This document shows, piece after piece, positions 1-8,337 of a stretch of DNA of 64,000 nt (position 1 is the stretch's first letter; the number at the start of each line of letters is the position of its first letter). This DNA comes from Dehalococcoidia bacterium. GTDB lineage: Bacteria; Chloroflexota; Dehalococcoidia; CAUJGQ01. The notes beneath the pieces were generated by a model. It was given only the letters and a program-made list of their open reading frames with translations, was not told where the DNA came from and did no database searches. The DNA lies in contig DATGEL010000015.1 of the NCBI GenBank assembly GCA_035310145.1, forward strand, positions 52,279 through 116,278, in the 5' to 3' direction. The translations under genes and the position numbers were made by a program.

Positions 1-986
1 GGCGGTGTGCCGGTGCCGGTGTTGAAGCCGGCGAGCGTGGTGCTGAGCTGGGTGATCTGTCCGTAAATGTCTTTCGAGCAGGCGTTCGGCGGGTTGATCG
101 GCAGCGTTCCTGCATTCTGGGAGATGTTCACATTCAAGGCCGCGAAGGTCTCGACCGTAACATTCACATTGCCGTTGCCAGATTCGTAATTGAGGACGGT
201 TACTATGATTGGTGTCTGGTTGATGTAGGCCTGGTTGATCAGGTTAATCCAATAGGCTTCTTTCGTCGGATCTGTGACACTGCCGCAGGCGTCGCCGCCC
301 TTCGTCAAGATATCGCCGTCGGCAACGAAGGGGTTGCTGCTGCCGCAGCCGCTCACGAAATTGCTGCCCGTCCTGAAGAAGCCCTTAAAATCCTTCGATG
401 TGCCCGTCCAGTCGGGTCCGGGGACGGCTTGTACGCTCTTCTGCACCCAGGCATTCGATCGGAAGACGACCACGTCACCAACTGCTAGAGGCGTGCCGTC
501 CTTGTTCTCAAACCAGATCGCATAGGGCACGAAGCCGCCGCAGCCGACGGCTCCCTGCGTGATCGTGCCGACCACTACCACCGCCCTGGCTCCCACGCTG
601 CCGCTGGTCAGGCCGAGCACGCGCATAAAGGAGTAGCCCACCGTGCGTGTAAGCGAGACGGTGATCGTGTCGTTGGGCACGTAGGTCTGGCTGACAACGT
701 TGGTGGTGACCTCGCCGCCGCTGCTGCCGTTGGCCGTCAGCCATTGCAGGTCCTCGGTCGTAGCGGCAGTGGGATCTTGCGGCAGGCGGTAGGCGCCGGC
801 GAAGGCGGCGGCATCGGCGGCGTTTTGCAGGTGGCGGCGGTTGTTCTGCAGGTTGCTGCCGTCCAGCACAAGACCGGTCATGCCGATGATCACGGTGAGG
901 CAGAGCACCCAGAGCACGAGCGCCTGGCCCTCTTCGCCGCGGTGCAGCCAGCCTCGCCGGCGTAGTGCGGGGTTCGAGCGGTTCAT
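1..986 (-). CDS. TadG/TadE-like pilus assembly protein, 3' end missing at window edge
   Basis: This frame runs from ATG at 984-986 to the left edge without a stop, so at least 328 residues are present and the C-terminus is outside the window. The N-terminus has the TadE/TadG signature: a short basic stretch, then Gly-Gln-Ala and a hydrophobic helix (about residues 20-42), followed by a segment rich in Asn, Ala and Asp that ends in DAAAFAGA. TadG-type proteins are minor pseudopilins of Flp pili, anchored in the membrane by this helix. The rest is Thr/Ser/Gly-rich and looks extracellular. The start overlaps the tadC stop in an ATGA, which indicates translational coupling as the last visible gene of the Tad operon. 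Confidence 0.8.
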   Translation of the reverse strand, partial: MNRSNPALRRRGWLHRGEEGQALVLWVLCLTVIIGMTGLVLDGSNLQNNRRHLQNAADAAAFAGAYRLPQDPTAATTEDLQWLTANGSSGGEVTTNVVSQTYVPNDTITVSLTRTVGYSFMRVLGLTSGSVGARAVVVVGTITQGAVGCGGFVPYAIWFENKDGTPLAVGDVVVFRSNAWVQKSVQAVPGPDWTGTSKDFKGFFRTGSNFVSGCGSSNPFVADGDILTKGGDACGSVTDPTKEAYWINLINQAYINQTPIIVTVLNYESGNGNVNVTVETFAALNVNISQNAGTLPINPPNACSKDIYGQITQLSTTLAGFNTGTGTP

Positions 987-1867
987 AGCAGGCCTCCGCG
1001 CTGCACGAAGCCGATCACAGCCGGGCCGAGGATCACGGCGAACATCGTGGGGAAGAGCAGCAGCGCCAGCACGAAGATGATCTTGATCGGCGCCTTCTGC
1101 GCGGCCTGCTCGGCGCGCTGCTTCTGCGCCACGCGCACGACCTCGGCCTGCACGCGCAGCGTCTCGCCCAGGCTGCTGCCCACCGTCTCCGACTGCACCA
1201 CGGCCGTGACGAACGAACTCAGGTCCGGCACGCCGTTGCGCGCCGCCAGGTCCTGCAGCGCCTGCTTGCGGCTGCGGCCAATCGCCACGCTGCCCAGCGT
1301 GCGGCGCAGCTCCGTGCGCAGCGGCTCGCGCACCTTTTCGGCCACGCGCGCCAGCGCCGCGTCGATGCCGAGTCCCGCCTCCACACACGTCGTGAGCAGG
1401 TCCATCATGTCCGGCATGGCGCGCAGCAGCTTGTGCCGGCGGCCGCGCGCCCGCGCCCGCACCAGCACCAGCGGGCCGTAGAGCGAAGCCACCGCCGTGG
1501 CGCCCACGGCGAGCACGCCGCGGCCACCGAGTCCCGCCTTGCCCGCGCTCAGCTCCAGCAGGATCAGCAGGGGTAGGCCGGCGCCGAACAGCGCCCAGAG
1601 GATCAGCGCCGTCTCCGGGTCGAGGCCCAGGCCGGCGGCGTAGAGCGCCCTGGCCATGCGGTCGCGCGTGCGGCCGGGCAGCGCCTCGCGCAGCCAGCGG
1701 CGCAGCGCCTCGCCCCGCGTTGGGCCTTCCCGCTCGAGCGACGGCAGGCGCGGCCGGCCCAGCGCAAGCTCGCCCAGGCGGCGACGCGCCGCCGGCGCCG
1801 GCCGGGTGAGCGCGGCGTAGGCCAGCAGGACGAAGGCGACGAAGCCAAGCAGCGCGATCAGCAGCAC
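983..1867 (-). CDS. tadC: Tad platform protein TadC (type II secretion F family)
   Basis: This is a 294-residue membrane protein with a T2SSF/GspF domain in the C-terminal half (roughly residues 115-260) and hydrophobic helices near residues 2-20, 75-120 and 265-290. TadC pairs with TadB as the inner-membrane platform that the CpaF ATPase works on. The GTG start at 1865-1867 was chosen because it lies 5 bases beyond the tadB stop and is preceded by GAGGTG. A longer open frame upstream lies in tadB and is not coding. Typical motifs such as MPDMMDLLTTCVEAG and the closing helix around FPTMFAVILGPA are present. Neighbours on both sides are Tad genes. Confidence 0.88.
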   Translation of the reverse strand: MLLIALLGFVAFVLLAYAALTRPAPAARRRLGELALGRPRLPSLEREGPTRGEALRRWLREALPGRTRDRMARALYAAGLGLDPETALILWALFGAGLPLLILLELSAGKAGLGGRGVLAVGATAVASLYGPLVLVRARARGRRHKLLRAMPDMMDLLTTCVEAGLGIDAALARVAEKVREPLRTELRRTLGSVAIGRSRKQALQDLAARNGVPDLSSFVTAVVQSETVGSSLGETLRVQAEVVRVAQKQRAEQAAQKAPIKIIFVLALLLFPTMFAVILGPAVIGFVQRGGLL

Positions 1868-1872
1868 GGCCG

Positions 1873-2853
1873 TTACACCTCGATGTTGACGATGTTGCGG
1901 ATGATGAAGAAGCCGAGGAGCTGCGCCGCGCCGCAGACGATCAGCGTGATGCGGCCGCCCGTCGTGGTGAAGAGCGGCGCCATATAGGTGTGGTTGATCG
2001 CGGTGAGCGCGGCCAGCAGGCCGGCGGGCAGCAGCGCGAGGATGTAGCCGCTGAACTGCTGCTGCGTGGTCAGCGTCTTGATCTCGCCGCGGATACGAAT
2101 GCGCTCGCGCATGGTGTGCGCCACGCTGTCCAGGATCTCGGCTAAATTCCCGCCGGTGCCGCGCTGGATCAGGATGGCGCTGACCACGATGTCGAGGTCG
2201 CGGTCGTTCATGCGCTCGTTCAAGGCGCTGAAGGCAAGCTCCGGCGTGGCGCCGAGCTGCACCTCGCGGATTACGCGGCGCAGCTCGTCCGACATCGGCG
2301 GCTTGAGCTGCTCGGAAGCATGGTTGAGCGCCTGCATCAGCGCCACGCCGGCCTTCAGCGCGTTGGCGACGAGCGGCAGCATCTCCACGAGCTGCTTGAC
2401 GAACTTCTTGCGCCGGCGCGAGACGGCGATGCGCAGCACGAACAGCGGCAGGTAGAGGCCGAGCAGGCCCAGCGGCAGCGCCAGCAGCCGGCTGAAGGCC
2501 GAGCCGAGCAGGGCGAAGGCCATGCCGCTGACGACCGTGATCATCAAGAACTCGGTGACGGTGAGTCGCCAGGCCGCGCGTTCGAGCTGTTCCGCCAGCC
2601 ACTGCATCGAAGCGGCGCGCGAAAGCAGCCGCGTGAACGGTCCGCTGACGCCGAAGCGGCTTTTGCGCAGCGCCGGGTCCTGGCCGATGCTGAAGGCGTT
2701 GGCGCCCGGCCCCATGCCCGGCTGGCCGGCCAGCGCCAGGCGGCCGCTGCGGGCGCGGCGGGCCATGGCGGCGCGCATCGCCATGGCGTAGCCGAAGAGG
2801 GCGATGCAGGCGGCGGCGATCGCGGCGGTGAGCAGGACCACGGGCTTCCTCAC
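1873..2853 (-). CDS. tadB: Tad platform protein TadB (type II secretion F family)
   Basis: This is a 326-residue protein with an N-terminal membrane helix (residues 7-26), a pair of helices near 95-140, a GspF-type cytoplasmic helical domain (about 165-285) and C-terminal helices. The domain contains the family stretch LVANALKAGVALMQAL and later RIRIRGEIKTLTTQQQ. TadB is the first half of the two-protein platform that converts ATPase motion into pilin extraction. Its stop lies 5 bases before the tadC start. Upstream, about 240 bases of repeat sequence separate it from the small secreted protein at 3091-3483, so expression may be partly uncoupled from cpaF. Confidence 0.88.
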   Translation of the reverse strand: MRKPVVLLTAAIAAACIALFGYAMAMRAAMARRARSGRLALAGQPGMGPGANAFSIGQDPALRKSRFGVSGPFTRLLSRAASMQWLAEQLERAAWRLTVTEFLMITVVSGMAFALLGSAFSRLLALPLGLLGLYLPLFVLRIAVSRRRKKFVKQLVEMLPLVANALKAGVALMQALNHASEQLKPPMSDELRRVIREVQLGATPELAFSALNERMNDRDLDIVVSAILIQRGTGGNLAEILDSVAHTMRERIRIRGEIKTLTTQQQFSGYILALLPAGLLAALTAINHTYMAPLFTTTGGRITLIVCGAAQLLGFFIIRNIVNIEV

Positions 2854-2903
2854 TTTGGCTGACGGCTGCGGCGAGCGTTCCCAGCGCCGCTGGCCCCCCG
2901 GAG

Positions 2904-2955
2904 CGCCTACCCCTGACGGCTAGCGCCGTCTGTCCCCTCCCGCGGCGGGAGGGGT
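2904..2955. repeat. Hairpin repeat related to the left end of the fold-back at 60762
   Basis: GCGCCTACCCCTGACGGC at 2904 onward, followed by TAGCGCCGTCTGTCCC, nearly matches 60763-60796. It contains the small hairpin GACGGC-TAGC-GCCGTC and then CCCTCCCGCGGCGGGAGGGG, a second hairpin. It lies in the non-coding gap between tadB and the secreted-protein gene. Confidence 0.6.
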
Positions 2956-3001
2956 GGGGTGAGGTCGAGCGGTTGTGCTCAATCCCCACCCGACCGGTGC
3001 C

Positions 3002-3070
3002 GGGAAGCGAGACGCTGCTTGCTCCAGATCGCCGCGCGGCGGCGATGCCGAATCAAAAGCAAGGTCAGGC
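3002..3070 (+). repeat. REP-like palindromic repeat, family A, copy 1
   Basis: The core ATCGCCGC-GCG-GCGGCGAT (3028-3046) is preceded by GAGACGCTGC and followed by GAATCAAAAGCAAGGTCAGG. It is a diverged copy of the element at 3541-3608 in the same orientation, and the inverted copy is at 23732-23799. It sits just downstream of the small secreted-protein gene. Confidence 0.7.
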
Positions 3071-3090
3071 GGCGGGGCCGGGCGACCAGC

Positions 3091-3483
3091 CTAGACGACG
3101 ACGAAGATTGCCGTTGTCTGCATACCAGACGTTTCGCCCGTGATCGTCACCGTCCAGGTGCCGGCCAGCGGCGTCAGCCAGTCGGACGGCGTGAACTCGA
3201 ACGAGCCGGTGCCGTCGTCCTGGGTCACGGCGTACCAGGTCGTGCCGTCGCCGACGTTCGCGGCGGCGCCGGTCGGGTCGGTGAAGGTGAAGTCCAGCGT
3301 CTCGCCCGAGCCGAAGCCGGAGAAACTGACGACGCGCAGGTCGGTCATGGCGCCGCTGGCCGGGTCGAAGCCAACCGCGGCCGCCACCTGGGCCCGCGCC
3401 CTGGGCACGCCCGCCGCGCCGTGGCTCAGCGCCGCGAGCTGCACGAGAAACAGGGCAATCACCATCCATCGCACGTACCGCAT
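3091..3483 (-). CDS. Small secreted protein of unknown function inside the Tad operon
   Basis: This is a 130-residue protein with a clear signal peptide (residues 1 to about 31: basic start, hydrophobic core VIALFLVQLAAL, then small residues ending ARAQ). The mature part is beta-rich (repeated FTFTDPTG, TWYAVTQDDGTGSFEF, GTWTVTITGE), resembling an Ig-like or PKD-like extracellular fold; no family was recognised. AAAGGAG precedes the ATG. The gene is bracketed by two same-orientation family A repeats (3002-3070 and 3541-3608). A degenerate paralogue of its N-terminus occurs at 12361-12501. Its position between cpaF and tadB suggests a pilus-associated or surface role, but that is inference. 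Confidence 0.75.
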   Translation of the reverse strand: MRYVRWMVIALFLVQLAALSHGAAGVPRARAQVAAAVGFDPASGAMTDLRVVSFSGFGSGETLDFTFTDPTGAAANVGDGTTWYAVTQDDGTGSFEFTPSDWLTPLAGTWTVTITGETSGMQTTAIFVVV

Positions 3484-3540
3484 GCCAGGCTCCTTTCAGT
3501 CCTACGCGTTCACGGCCGCTTCAACCCCATGGCACATGAG

Positions 3541-3608
3541 GGAAAGGGAGACGCGGCATTCTTCAGATCGCCGCAGAGCGGCGATATTGAAGCAAAGCAG
3601 GGTTAGGC
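3541..3608 (+). repeat. REP-like palindromic repeat, family A, copy 2
   Basis: GGGAGACGCGGC leads to CAGATCGCCGC-AGA-GCGGCGAT and then TTGAAGCAAAGCAGGGTTAGG. The rightmost bases supply the TAA stop codon and last codons of cpaF, so the element has been incorporated into the 3' end of that gene. Confidence 0.75.
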
Positions 3609-5156
3609 CCGCCCCCAGCGCGGCGTTGGCGGCGGCTTGTGAAACGTCTCCGCCGGCAGCGGGATGCCGGCCAGGTAGAACTCCTCCGAGAAGGTCGGGC
3701 GGATGCCGGTGGACTGCAGCGTGCCGCGCACGCGGCCCTGCCCGTCCAGCCCCTCGTGCTCGAAGGCGAAGATGTCTTGCAGCGCGATCGTCTGCACCTC
3801 CATGCCGGTGATCTCGCTGATGTGCGTGACTCTGCGGGTGCCGTCGCTGAAGCGGTTCAAATGCACGAGCATGTGCACGGCGGAGGCGATCTGCTCGCGC
3901 ACGGCGCGCAGCGGCAGCTCCATGCCGGCCATCAGCACCATGTTCTCCAACCGGGCGAGCGCGTCGCGCGGTGAGTTCGCATGGACGGTGCTGAGCGAGC
4001 CTTCGTGGCCCGTGTTCATCGCTTGCAGCATGTCGAAGGCCTCGCCGCCGCGGACTTCGCCCACGACGATGCGGTCGGGGCGCATGCGCAGGGCGTTGCG
4101 CACCAGGTCGCGCTGTGAGACGGCGTTCTTGCCCTCGATGCTGGGCGGCCGCGCCTCGAGCGCCACCACGTGCGGCTGCTGCAGGCGCAGCTCGGCCGGG
4201 TCCTCGATCGTCACCAGCCGCTCGTCGTCGGGAATGGCGCTGGAGACGGCGTTGAGCAGCGTGGTTTTGCCGGAGCCGGTGCCGCCGGAGACGATGATGT
4301 TGCGGCGGATGCGCACACAGGCGCGCAGCACGGCCACCGCCTCCGGCGTGACTGAGCCGACGGAGATGAGCTGCTCCAGCGTCATCTTGTCGGCGCGGAA
4401 CTTGCGGATCGTGATCGTCGGGCTCTTCAGCGCCACGGGCGGGATGATGATGTTGACGCGCGAGCCGTCGGGCAGACGGGCGTCCACCATCGGCGCCGCC
4501 TCGTCCACGCGCCGGCCGATGCGCGAGACGATGCGCTCGGCGATGCGCATGATGTGCGCGTCGTCGCGGAAGTGCACGCCGCTGCGCGAGAGGCGGCCGT
4601 TGCGCTCCACCCAGACCTGGTCGGGACCATTGACCATGACTTCGGTGATGCCGCTGTCGCGCAGCAGCGGCTCGATCGGGCCGAGGCCGAGCACCTCGTC
4701 GGTGACGGCGGAGACGACCTCGTCGCGGCCGAGGCCGACGACCTCCGGCGCTTCGACGGCGACCACGCGGCGGGCGGCCTCGCGCACCGCGGCATGCGCC
4801 TCTTCGGTGCCGAGCCGTTCCAGCCGCGTCGCGTCCAGCTCTTGGATAAGGCGGCGGTGCACGCGCTCGCGCGCCTCTTCCAGCCCGTGCTCAAGGCTGC
4901 CGCTGCCCAGCATCCCCGTCGAGCCGGGGGTGAGCCCGTCCAGGAAGCGCGCATGCCGCACGGCCGGCAGGGAGGGGTCGCGGCCGCGGTCGTACCAGCG
5001 AGCGGCCTGCGAGGCGGCGCCCGCGTCCCCGCCTGCTGTCCCGTTGTCGATGTTGTCGACTTCATGGGGCATTGCAACGGAGCCGGCAGGCCCGGCCGGC
5101 GCGCCGTCGAGCAGGCCGGTGGCCGCGGGCGGCCGTGGGAAGGACTCGGGTTCCAT
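3603..5156 (-). CDS. cpaF: Tad pilus ATPase CpaF/TadA
   Basis: This is a 517-residue secretion ATPase of the VirB11/TadA class. Residues 1-90 are a low-complexity Pro/Ala/Gly leader. An alpha-helical N-domain follows, with the motif LLRDSGITEVMVNGPDQVWV, then the RecA-like ATPase: Walker A GGTGSGKTTL near residue 290, Asp box IEDPAELRL, Walker B region RIVVGEVRGGEAFDML near 360, and His box GSLSTVHANSPRDAL. CpaF powers Flp pilin polymerisation at the cytoplasmic face of the TadB/TadC platform. The last residues and stop lie in a family A repeat. An array of hairpins separates it from cpaE upstream. Confidence 0.93.
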   Translation of the reverse strand: MEPESFPRPPAATGLLDGAPAGPAGSVAMPHEVDNIDNGTAGGDAGAASQAARWYDRGRDPSLPAVRHARFLDGLTPGSTGMLGSGSLEHGLEEARERVHRRLIQELDATRLERLGTEEAHAAVREAARRVVAVEAPEVVGLGRDEVVSAVTDEVLGLGPIEPLLRDSGITEVMVNGPDQVWVERNGRLSRSGVHFRDDAHIMRIAERIVSRIGRRVDEAAPMVDARLPDGSRVNIIIPPVALKSPTITIRKFRADKMTLEQLISVGSVTPEAVAVLRACVRIRRNIIVSGGTGSGKTTLLNAVSSAIPDDERLVTIEDPAELRLQQPHVVALEARPPSIEGKNAVSQRDLVRNALRMRPDRIVVGEVRGGEAFDMLQAMNTGHEGSLSTVHANSPRDALARLENMVLMAGMELPLRAVREQIASAVHMLVHLNRFSDGTRRVTHISEITGMEVQTIALQDIFAFEHEGLDGQGRVRGTLQSTGIRPTFSEEFYLAGIPLPAETFHKPPPTPRWGRA

Positions 5157-5208
5157 CTACATCACCAGTCCGTTCATGCTGGCCCTCACCGTCGGCCCTC
5201 ACCCCCGG

Positions 5209-5612
5209 CCCCTCTCCCAATCCTGGGAGAGGGGGGACTCAGTGCCGCGCCTTCAAGCCCCACGCGTCCGTCCGAAGCTTCCCCTCCTCCTGGGAGAGGG
5301 GAGCTTCGGGCCGGAGCTGGGGAGGTTCTGCACCCCGCCTTCAGCCCCAAGCCTCCCGCGGTAGATCCCCCTCTCCTGGGAGAGGGGACTCTGCGCCGCG
5401 GCCGCGGTCTCGATCCGCCGTCCCGCGATCTCCGCTTCCCTTCCTGGGAGTGGGGGAGAGGGGGAGAGGGGAGACGCTGGGCGGCTTCGCCCTCAGCCCC
5501 ACTCGTCCATCCACAGAGTCCCCTCCTTCCAGGAGAGCGGGACTCTGCGCCGTGCCTTCAGCCCTCATGCCCCGAAAGTAGCCCCCTTCCCTCCAGGATT
5601 GGGGGAAGGGGA
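5209..5612. repeat. Cluster of about six GAGAGGGG-type hairpin repeats between cpaE and cpaF
   Basis: Hairpins lie at 5209-5234 (CCCCTCTCCCA/TGGGAGAGGGG), 5275-5310 (arms extended by GAAGCT), 5367-5387, a partial one near 5440-5490, 5514-5547 (CAGAGTCCC/GGGACTCTG) and 5582-5611 (CCCCCTTCCC/GGGGGAAGGGG). Between them, fragments such as GCGCCGTGCCTTCAGCCC recur. The same family is found at 17823-17932, 19527-19554, 33232-33271, 36641-36673 and 36791-36857. No gene is supported in the 482-base gap 5157-5638. Confidence 0.8.
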
Positions 5613-5638
5613 CGGGGGGTGGGGGCCGACGGCCTCGC

Positions 5639-6880
5639 TCAGCCTCCCAGCGGCACCAGCCGGCGGATCAGGCCGTGCTTCTGACCGTTCGCGGACTTCG
5701 CCGCGGCGCCGCCGATCGATTCGGCCAGCTTGCGGATGTTGCCCGCGGCGCTCGAGTTGGGCCGCAGCGTCACCACCGGCTTGCCCACCTGCACGCTGCG
5801 CAGCACCGCCTCGTCGTGCGGCACCGACCAGAAGACGCTCATGTCCAGCGTCTTGCCCACGTCCGCGGCCGAGACGCTGTTCACCCGGTTCGCGTGGTTG
5901 ACCGTGAGCCGCAGCTTCTCCTCGGGGAAGGACCAGGAGCGCAGCATCTTCAGCACCAGGCCGGAGTTCTTGACGCTGGACATCTCCGGGCTGGTGATCA
6001 GCAGCACGATCGTGGCGAGGTCGAGCGCGGCGGCGATGATCTCGTTGAAGGCGCCGGGCGTGTCGAGAATCACGTAGTCGTGCGTTTGCGCCAGCAGCCG
6101 CACGATCTGCACGATCTGCGGCGGCGTAACCGCATCCCAGTCGGTCGGCTCGGTGGGCGCGGGCAGCAGGAAGACGCCCGATTCGTGCTTCGTCAGGTAG
6201 CGCTTGATCGAGCCGCGGTCGAGCTGCGCCGCGTCGCGCGCGGCGTCGGCCAGGCTGGTCTCGACTTTGGTATCCATCATGATCGCCACGTCGCCGAAGC
6301 GCTGGTCGAGATCGACGACGGCGACGGCGGCGTCCTGCGTCTTCGCCAGCGCCACGGCCAGATTCGTGGCGATCGTGGTCTTGCCCGTGCCGCCCTTGGC
6401 GCCGAAGACGGTGACGATCATGCCGGCGCCAGCGCCCTTCGCCTGGCCCGCGGCCGGCGTCTGGCTGGCGGCGCGCTCCAGGGCGCGGCCGATGCTCTCT
6501 ATCGAGTCCTTGCCGGCGAGCGGAAAGCTCAGATAGTCGGCGGCGCCGGCCAGCATCGCCTGGCGCACGGAGGGGCCGTCGGCGATGGTCGAGTAGGCGA
6601 TCACCGGCGTGGCCGGGAAGCTGGCGGCGACGGCCTCCAGCGTTTGCAGGCCGCGCGCGACCGGCGCTTCTAAAGAGAGCAGCACGCAGTCGGGGCGCGA
6701 CTCGCCCACGAGCGTGTGGCCTTCGACGCCGTGGCCGCCCTCGGCTATGACGTTGACGCCCGCCATCGCCAGCACGCGGTGCGCCTCGGCGCGGTTCTCG
6801 GCGCTGGGGTCGAGGATGACGGCCTTCGGCGCTGTGCTCATCGAAGTGGTCTCCCGAGCCTGGCTGGCGCTGGTGCTCAT
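5639..6880 (-). CDS. cpaE: Tad pilus assembly ATPase CpaE (receiver-like + ParA/MinD-type)
   Basis: This is a 413-residue protein. Residues 18-135 form a degenerate response-regulator receiver domain. After a short linker comes a MinD/ParA ATPase with the deviant Walker A GAKGGTGKTTIATN near residue 158, VVDLDQRFGDVAIM (Walker A' region), and DYVILDTPGAFNE (Walker B). CpaE localises Tad pilus machinery and is usually encoded beside cpaF, as here. The start overlaps the cpaB stop (ATGA at 6877-6880), a sign of translational coupling. The hairpin cluster immediately downstream could stabilise the transcript end or reduce cpaF expression. Confidence 0.92.
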   Translation of the reverse strand: MSTSASQARETTSMSTAPKAVILDPSAENRAEAHRVLAMAGVNVIAEGGHGVEGHTLVGESRPDCVLLSLEAPVARGLQTLEAVAASFPATPVIAYSTIADGPSVRQAMLAGAADYLSFPLAGKDSIESIGRALERAASQTPAAGQAKGAGAGMIVTVFGAKGGTGKTTIATNLAVALAKTQDAAVAVVDLDQRFGDVAIMMDTKVETSLADAARDAAQLDRGSIKRYLTKHESGVFLLPAPTEPTDWDAVTPPQIVQIVRLLAQTHDYVILDTPGAFNEIIAAALDLATIVLLITSPEMSSVKNSGLVLKMLRSWSFPEEKLRLTVNHANRVNSVSAADVGKTLDMSVFWSVPHDEAVLRSVQVGKPVVTLRPNSSAAGNIRKLAESIGGAAAKSANGQKHGLIRRLVPLGG

Positions 6881-7743
6881 TGCGTGGCCCCGCCGGGCTG
6901 CGTCTGGCCGGGCTGCGCCTGGCTGTTGCCGCCGCCGCCGATCGCGGGCAGGGTGTTGGGCACGGGGTTGAGCTGCGGCGCGTCGTGCTCGCCCAGCTTG
7001 TGCAGTGAGAGGCGCAGCGTGCCCATCTGGTCGGCCAAAAACAGCTTCTGCGCGTCGTCCGGCGTGACGGCGAGGGTGACACTCTTGGCGTCGGGCTGGG
7101 CCTTGGTGCTGGTCTTGCTGCTCACGCCGTCGTCGCTGCGCTGCGCCACGGCCAGCACCTTGACGTCGGTGAGCACGGTGACGGCGGCAAAGTGCTTGAC
7201 CGTGCCGCCGGCATCCTTGGCAAACGAAGCGCCGTTGGCAGCCGCGCCGCCCTGGACCTCGAAGACGCCGACCACGTCGACCTCATCGCCGGGCTCGATC
7301 AGGCCGCCGTTGGTGACGACCTCGGCCACGGTGATCGAGGCGGCGCGCATGCCCGCCGGCACCTGGGCGGCGAAGTCGAGATCGCGCACCGAGGCGGCGA
7401 CACGGTCGCTGAGCACCTGCTCGCCGGCGTTGACCTGCACGCGCGCGACCTGGCCGACGGCGGCCTTCGTATCGGTGAAGGCGCTGCCCAGGCGCACGCC
7501 CTTCGGCACCTGCTTCACGTCCAGCATGCCGGCGGTGATCGTGGTGCGGGCGGGGATGTCCTGCTTCGCCACGACGACGGGCACGGTGTTGACCTGCACC
7601 GTCTTCGCCTGGGTGGAGGCGAGCAGCCGCCAGAGCAGCAGCGCCGCCAGCAGGCCGAGCACCAGCGAGATCAGCAGGATACGCCGGTTGCTGCCCGACG
7701 AGGCGATGGCGGCGGGATCGCGCGGGGTCCAGGTGACGGCCAT
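6877..7743 (-). CDS. cpaB: Flp pilus assembly protein CpaB (RcpC), SAF domain
   Basis: This is a 288-residue protein with a short cytoplasmic tail, one membrane helix (about residues 21-43, ILLISLVLGLLAALLLWRLL), then an SAF/CpaB domain (VPVVVAKQDIPARTTITAGML, roughly 54-115) and a RcpC-type beta domain containing VTNGGLIEPGDEVDVVGVF. CpaB is a pilus assembly factor with an extracytoplasmic SAF domain. In diderm bacteria it works with the secretin; no secretin gene is visible here, so in this organism it probably acts at the cell wall. The tadE stop is 9 bases upstream. Confidence 0.9.
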   Translation of the reverse strand: MAVTWTPRDPAAIASSGSNRRILLISLVLGLLAALLLWRLLASTQAKTVQVNTVPVVVAKQDIPARTTITAGMLDVKQVPKGVRLGSAFTDTKAAVGQVARVQVNAGEQVLSDRVAASVRDLDFAAQVPAGMRAASITVAEVVTNGGLIEPGDEVDVVGVFEVQGGAAANGASFAKDAGGTVKHFAAVTVLTDVKVLAVAQRSDDGVSSKTSTKAQPDAKSVTLAVTPDDAQKLFLADQMGTLRLSLHKLGEHDAPQLNPVPNTLPAIGGGGNSQAQPGQTQPGGATQ

Positions 7744-7752
7744 GGTCAGACC

Positions 7753-8229
7753 TCACTCGATGCGCATGGTGGCGGAGTTGTTGATCGTGAACGTGGACGG
7801 AATCGAGCCGCCCGAAATGAAGTTGGCGATGGCCGCGAGCGGCGTGATGAATGAAAAACTGTAGCTCGATGTCACGACCACAGATTGGCCGCTCGAACAG
7901 CTCGCGCTACAGGTTGGATTTGGAACGGTCAGGCTCCCAGTGTTGTATGGGCCAGCAGCGTTTTGAACCTTCGCAATGATGCCTGCGGTGTCAGTAGGAT
8001 TGGTGATGCCGTAGCGAGCACCTTCACGGACTGCGTTAGTCAGGGTGATTGACGTTGAGTAGGCTCGACCGAAGTCAATCATTCCGAAGATGAGTAACAG
8101 AAATGTTGGTACTATAAGAGCGAATTCAACGAGTGCAACGCCAGATTGATCGGAGCGGTTACGAAGTGAAAATCGACCATCATTACAGCGAGGCTGAAGG
8201 AACCACCGAGAATAGCGATGCTTCATCAT
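7753..8229 (-). CDS. TadE-like minor pseudopilin
   Basis: This is a 158-residue protein. The motif SGVALVEFALIVPTFLLLIF (about residues 34-53) and the following DFGRAYS, then ITLTNAVREGARYG, are diagnostic of the TadE family: an anchored pseudopilin processed by the Tad prepilin peptidase. The start is taken at ATG 8227-8229; an in-frame TTG at 8263-8265 would add 12 residues but has no better ribosome site. Base composition is noticeably less GC-rich than its neighbours. A hairpin (8266-8321) lies between it and the flp pilin gene upstream. Confidence 0.82.
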   Translation of the reverse strand: MMKHRYSRWFLQPRCNDGRFSLRNRSDQSGVALVEFALIVPTFLLLIFGMIDFGRAYSTSITLTNAVREGARYGITNPTDTAGIIAKVQNAAGPYNTGSLTVPNPTCSASCSSGQSVVVTSSYSFSFITPLAAIANFISGGSIPSTFTINNSATMRIE

Positions 8230-8265
8230 CACCGACTCAGTCCATGAACACTGGATAGTTGGCAA

Positions 8266-8321
8266 GGCGGCGTCTTCGAAGTTGACTCTGACAAGCAGAG
8301 ACCATGACCGAAGACGCCGCC
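8266..8321 (-). terminator. Inverted repeat between flp pilin gene and tadE
   Basis: GGCGGCGTCTTCG (8266-8278) pairs perfectly with CGAAGACGCCGCC (8309-8321) around a 30-base loop. There is no U-tract. At the 3' end of the pilin transcript it may act as a processing or attenuation hairpin giving more pilin than downstream machinery; this role is inferred. Confidence 0.5.
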
Positions 8322-8337
8322 CAGTCCGCGCACTAGG

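Noticed and set aside
983..2989. A single 668-residue frame on the minus strand
   Set aside because: Only its last 294 codons are tadC; the upstream part is the antiphase reading of tadB and of repeat sequence.
5209..5612. CRISPR-like array
   Set aside because: Units vary in length and sequence, spacers are not uniform, each unit is a palindrome of a dispersed family, and no cas genes are present.
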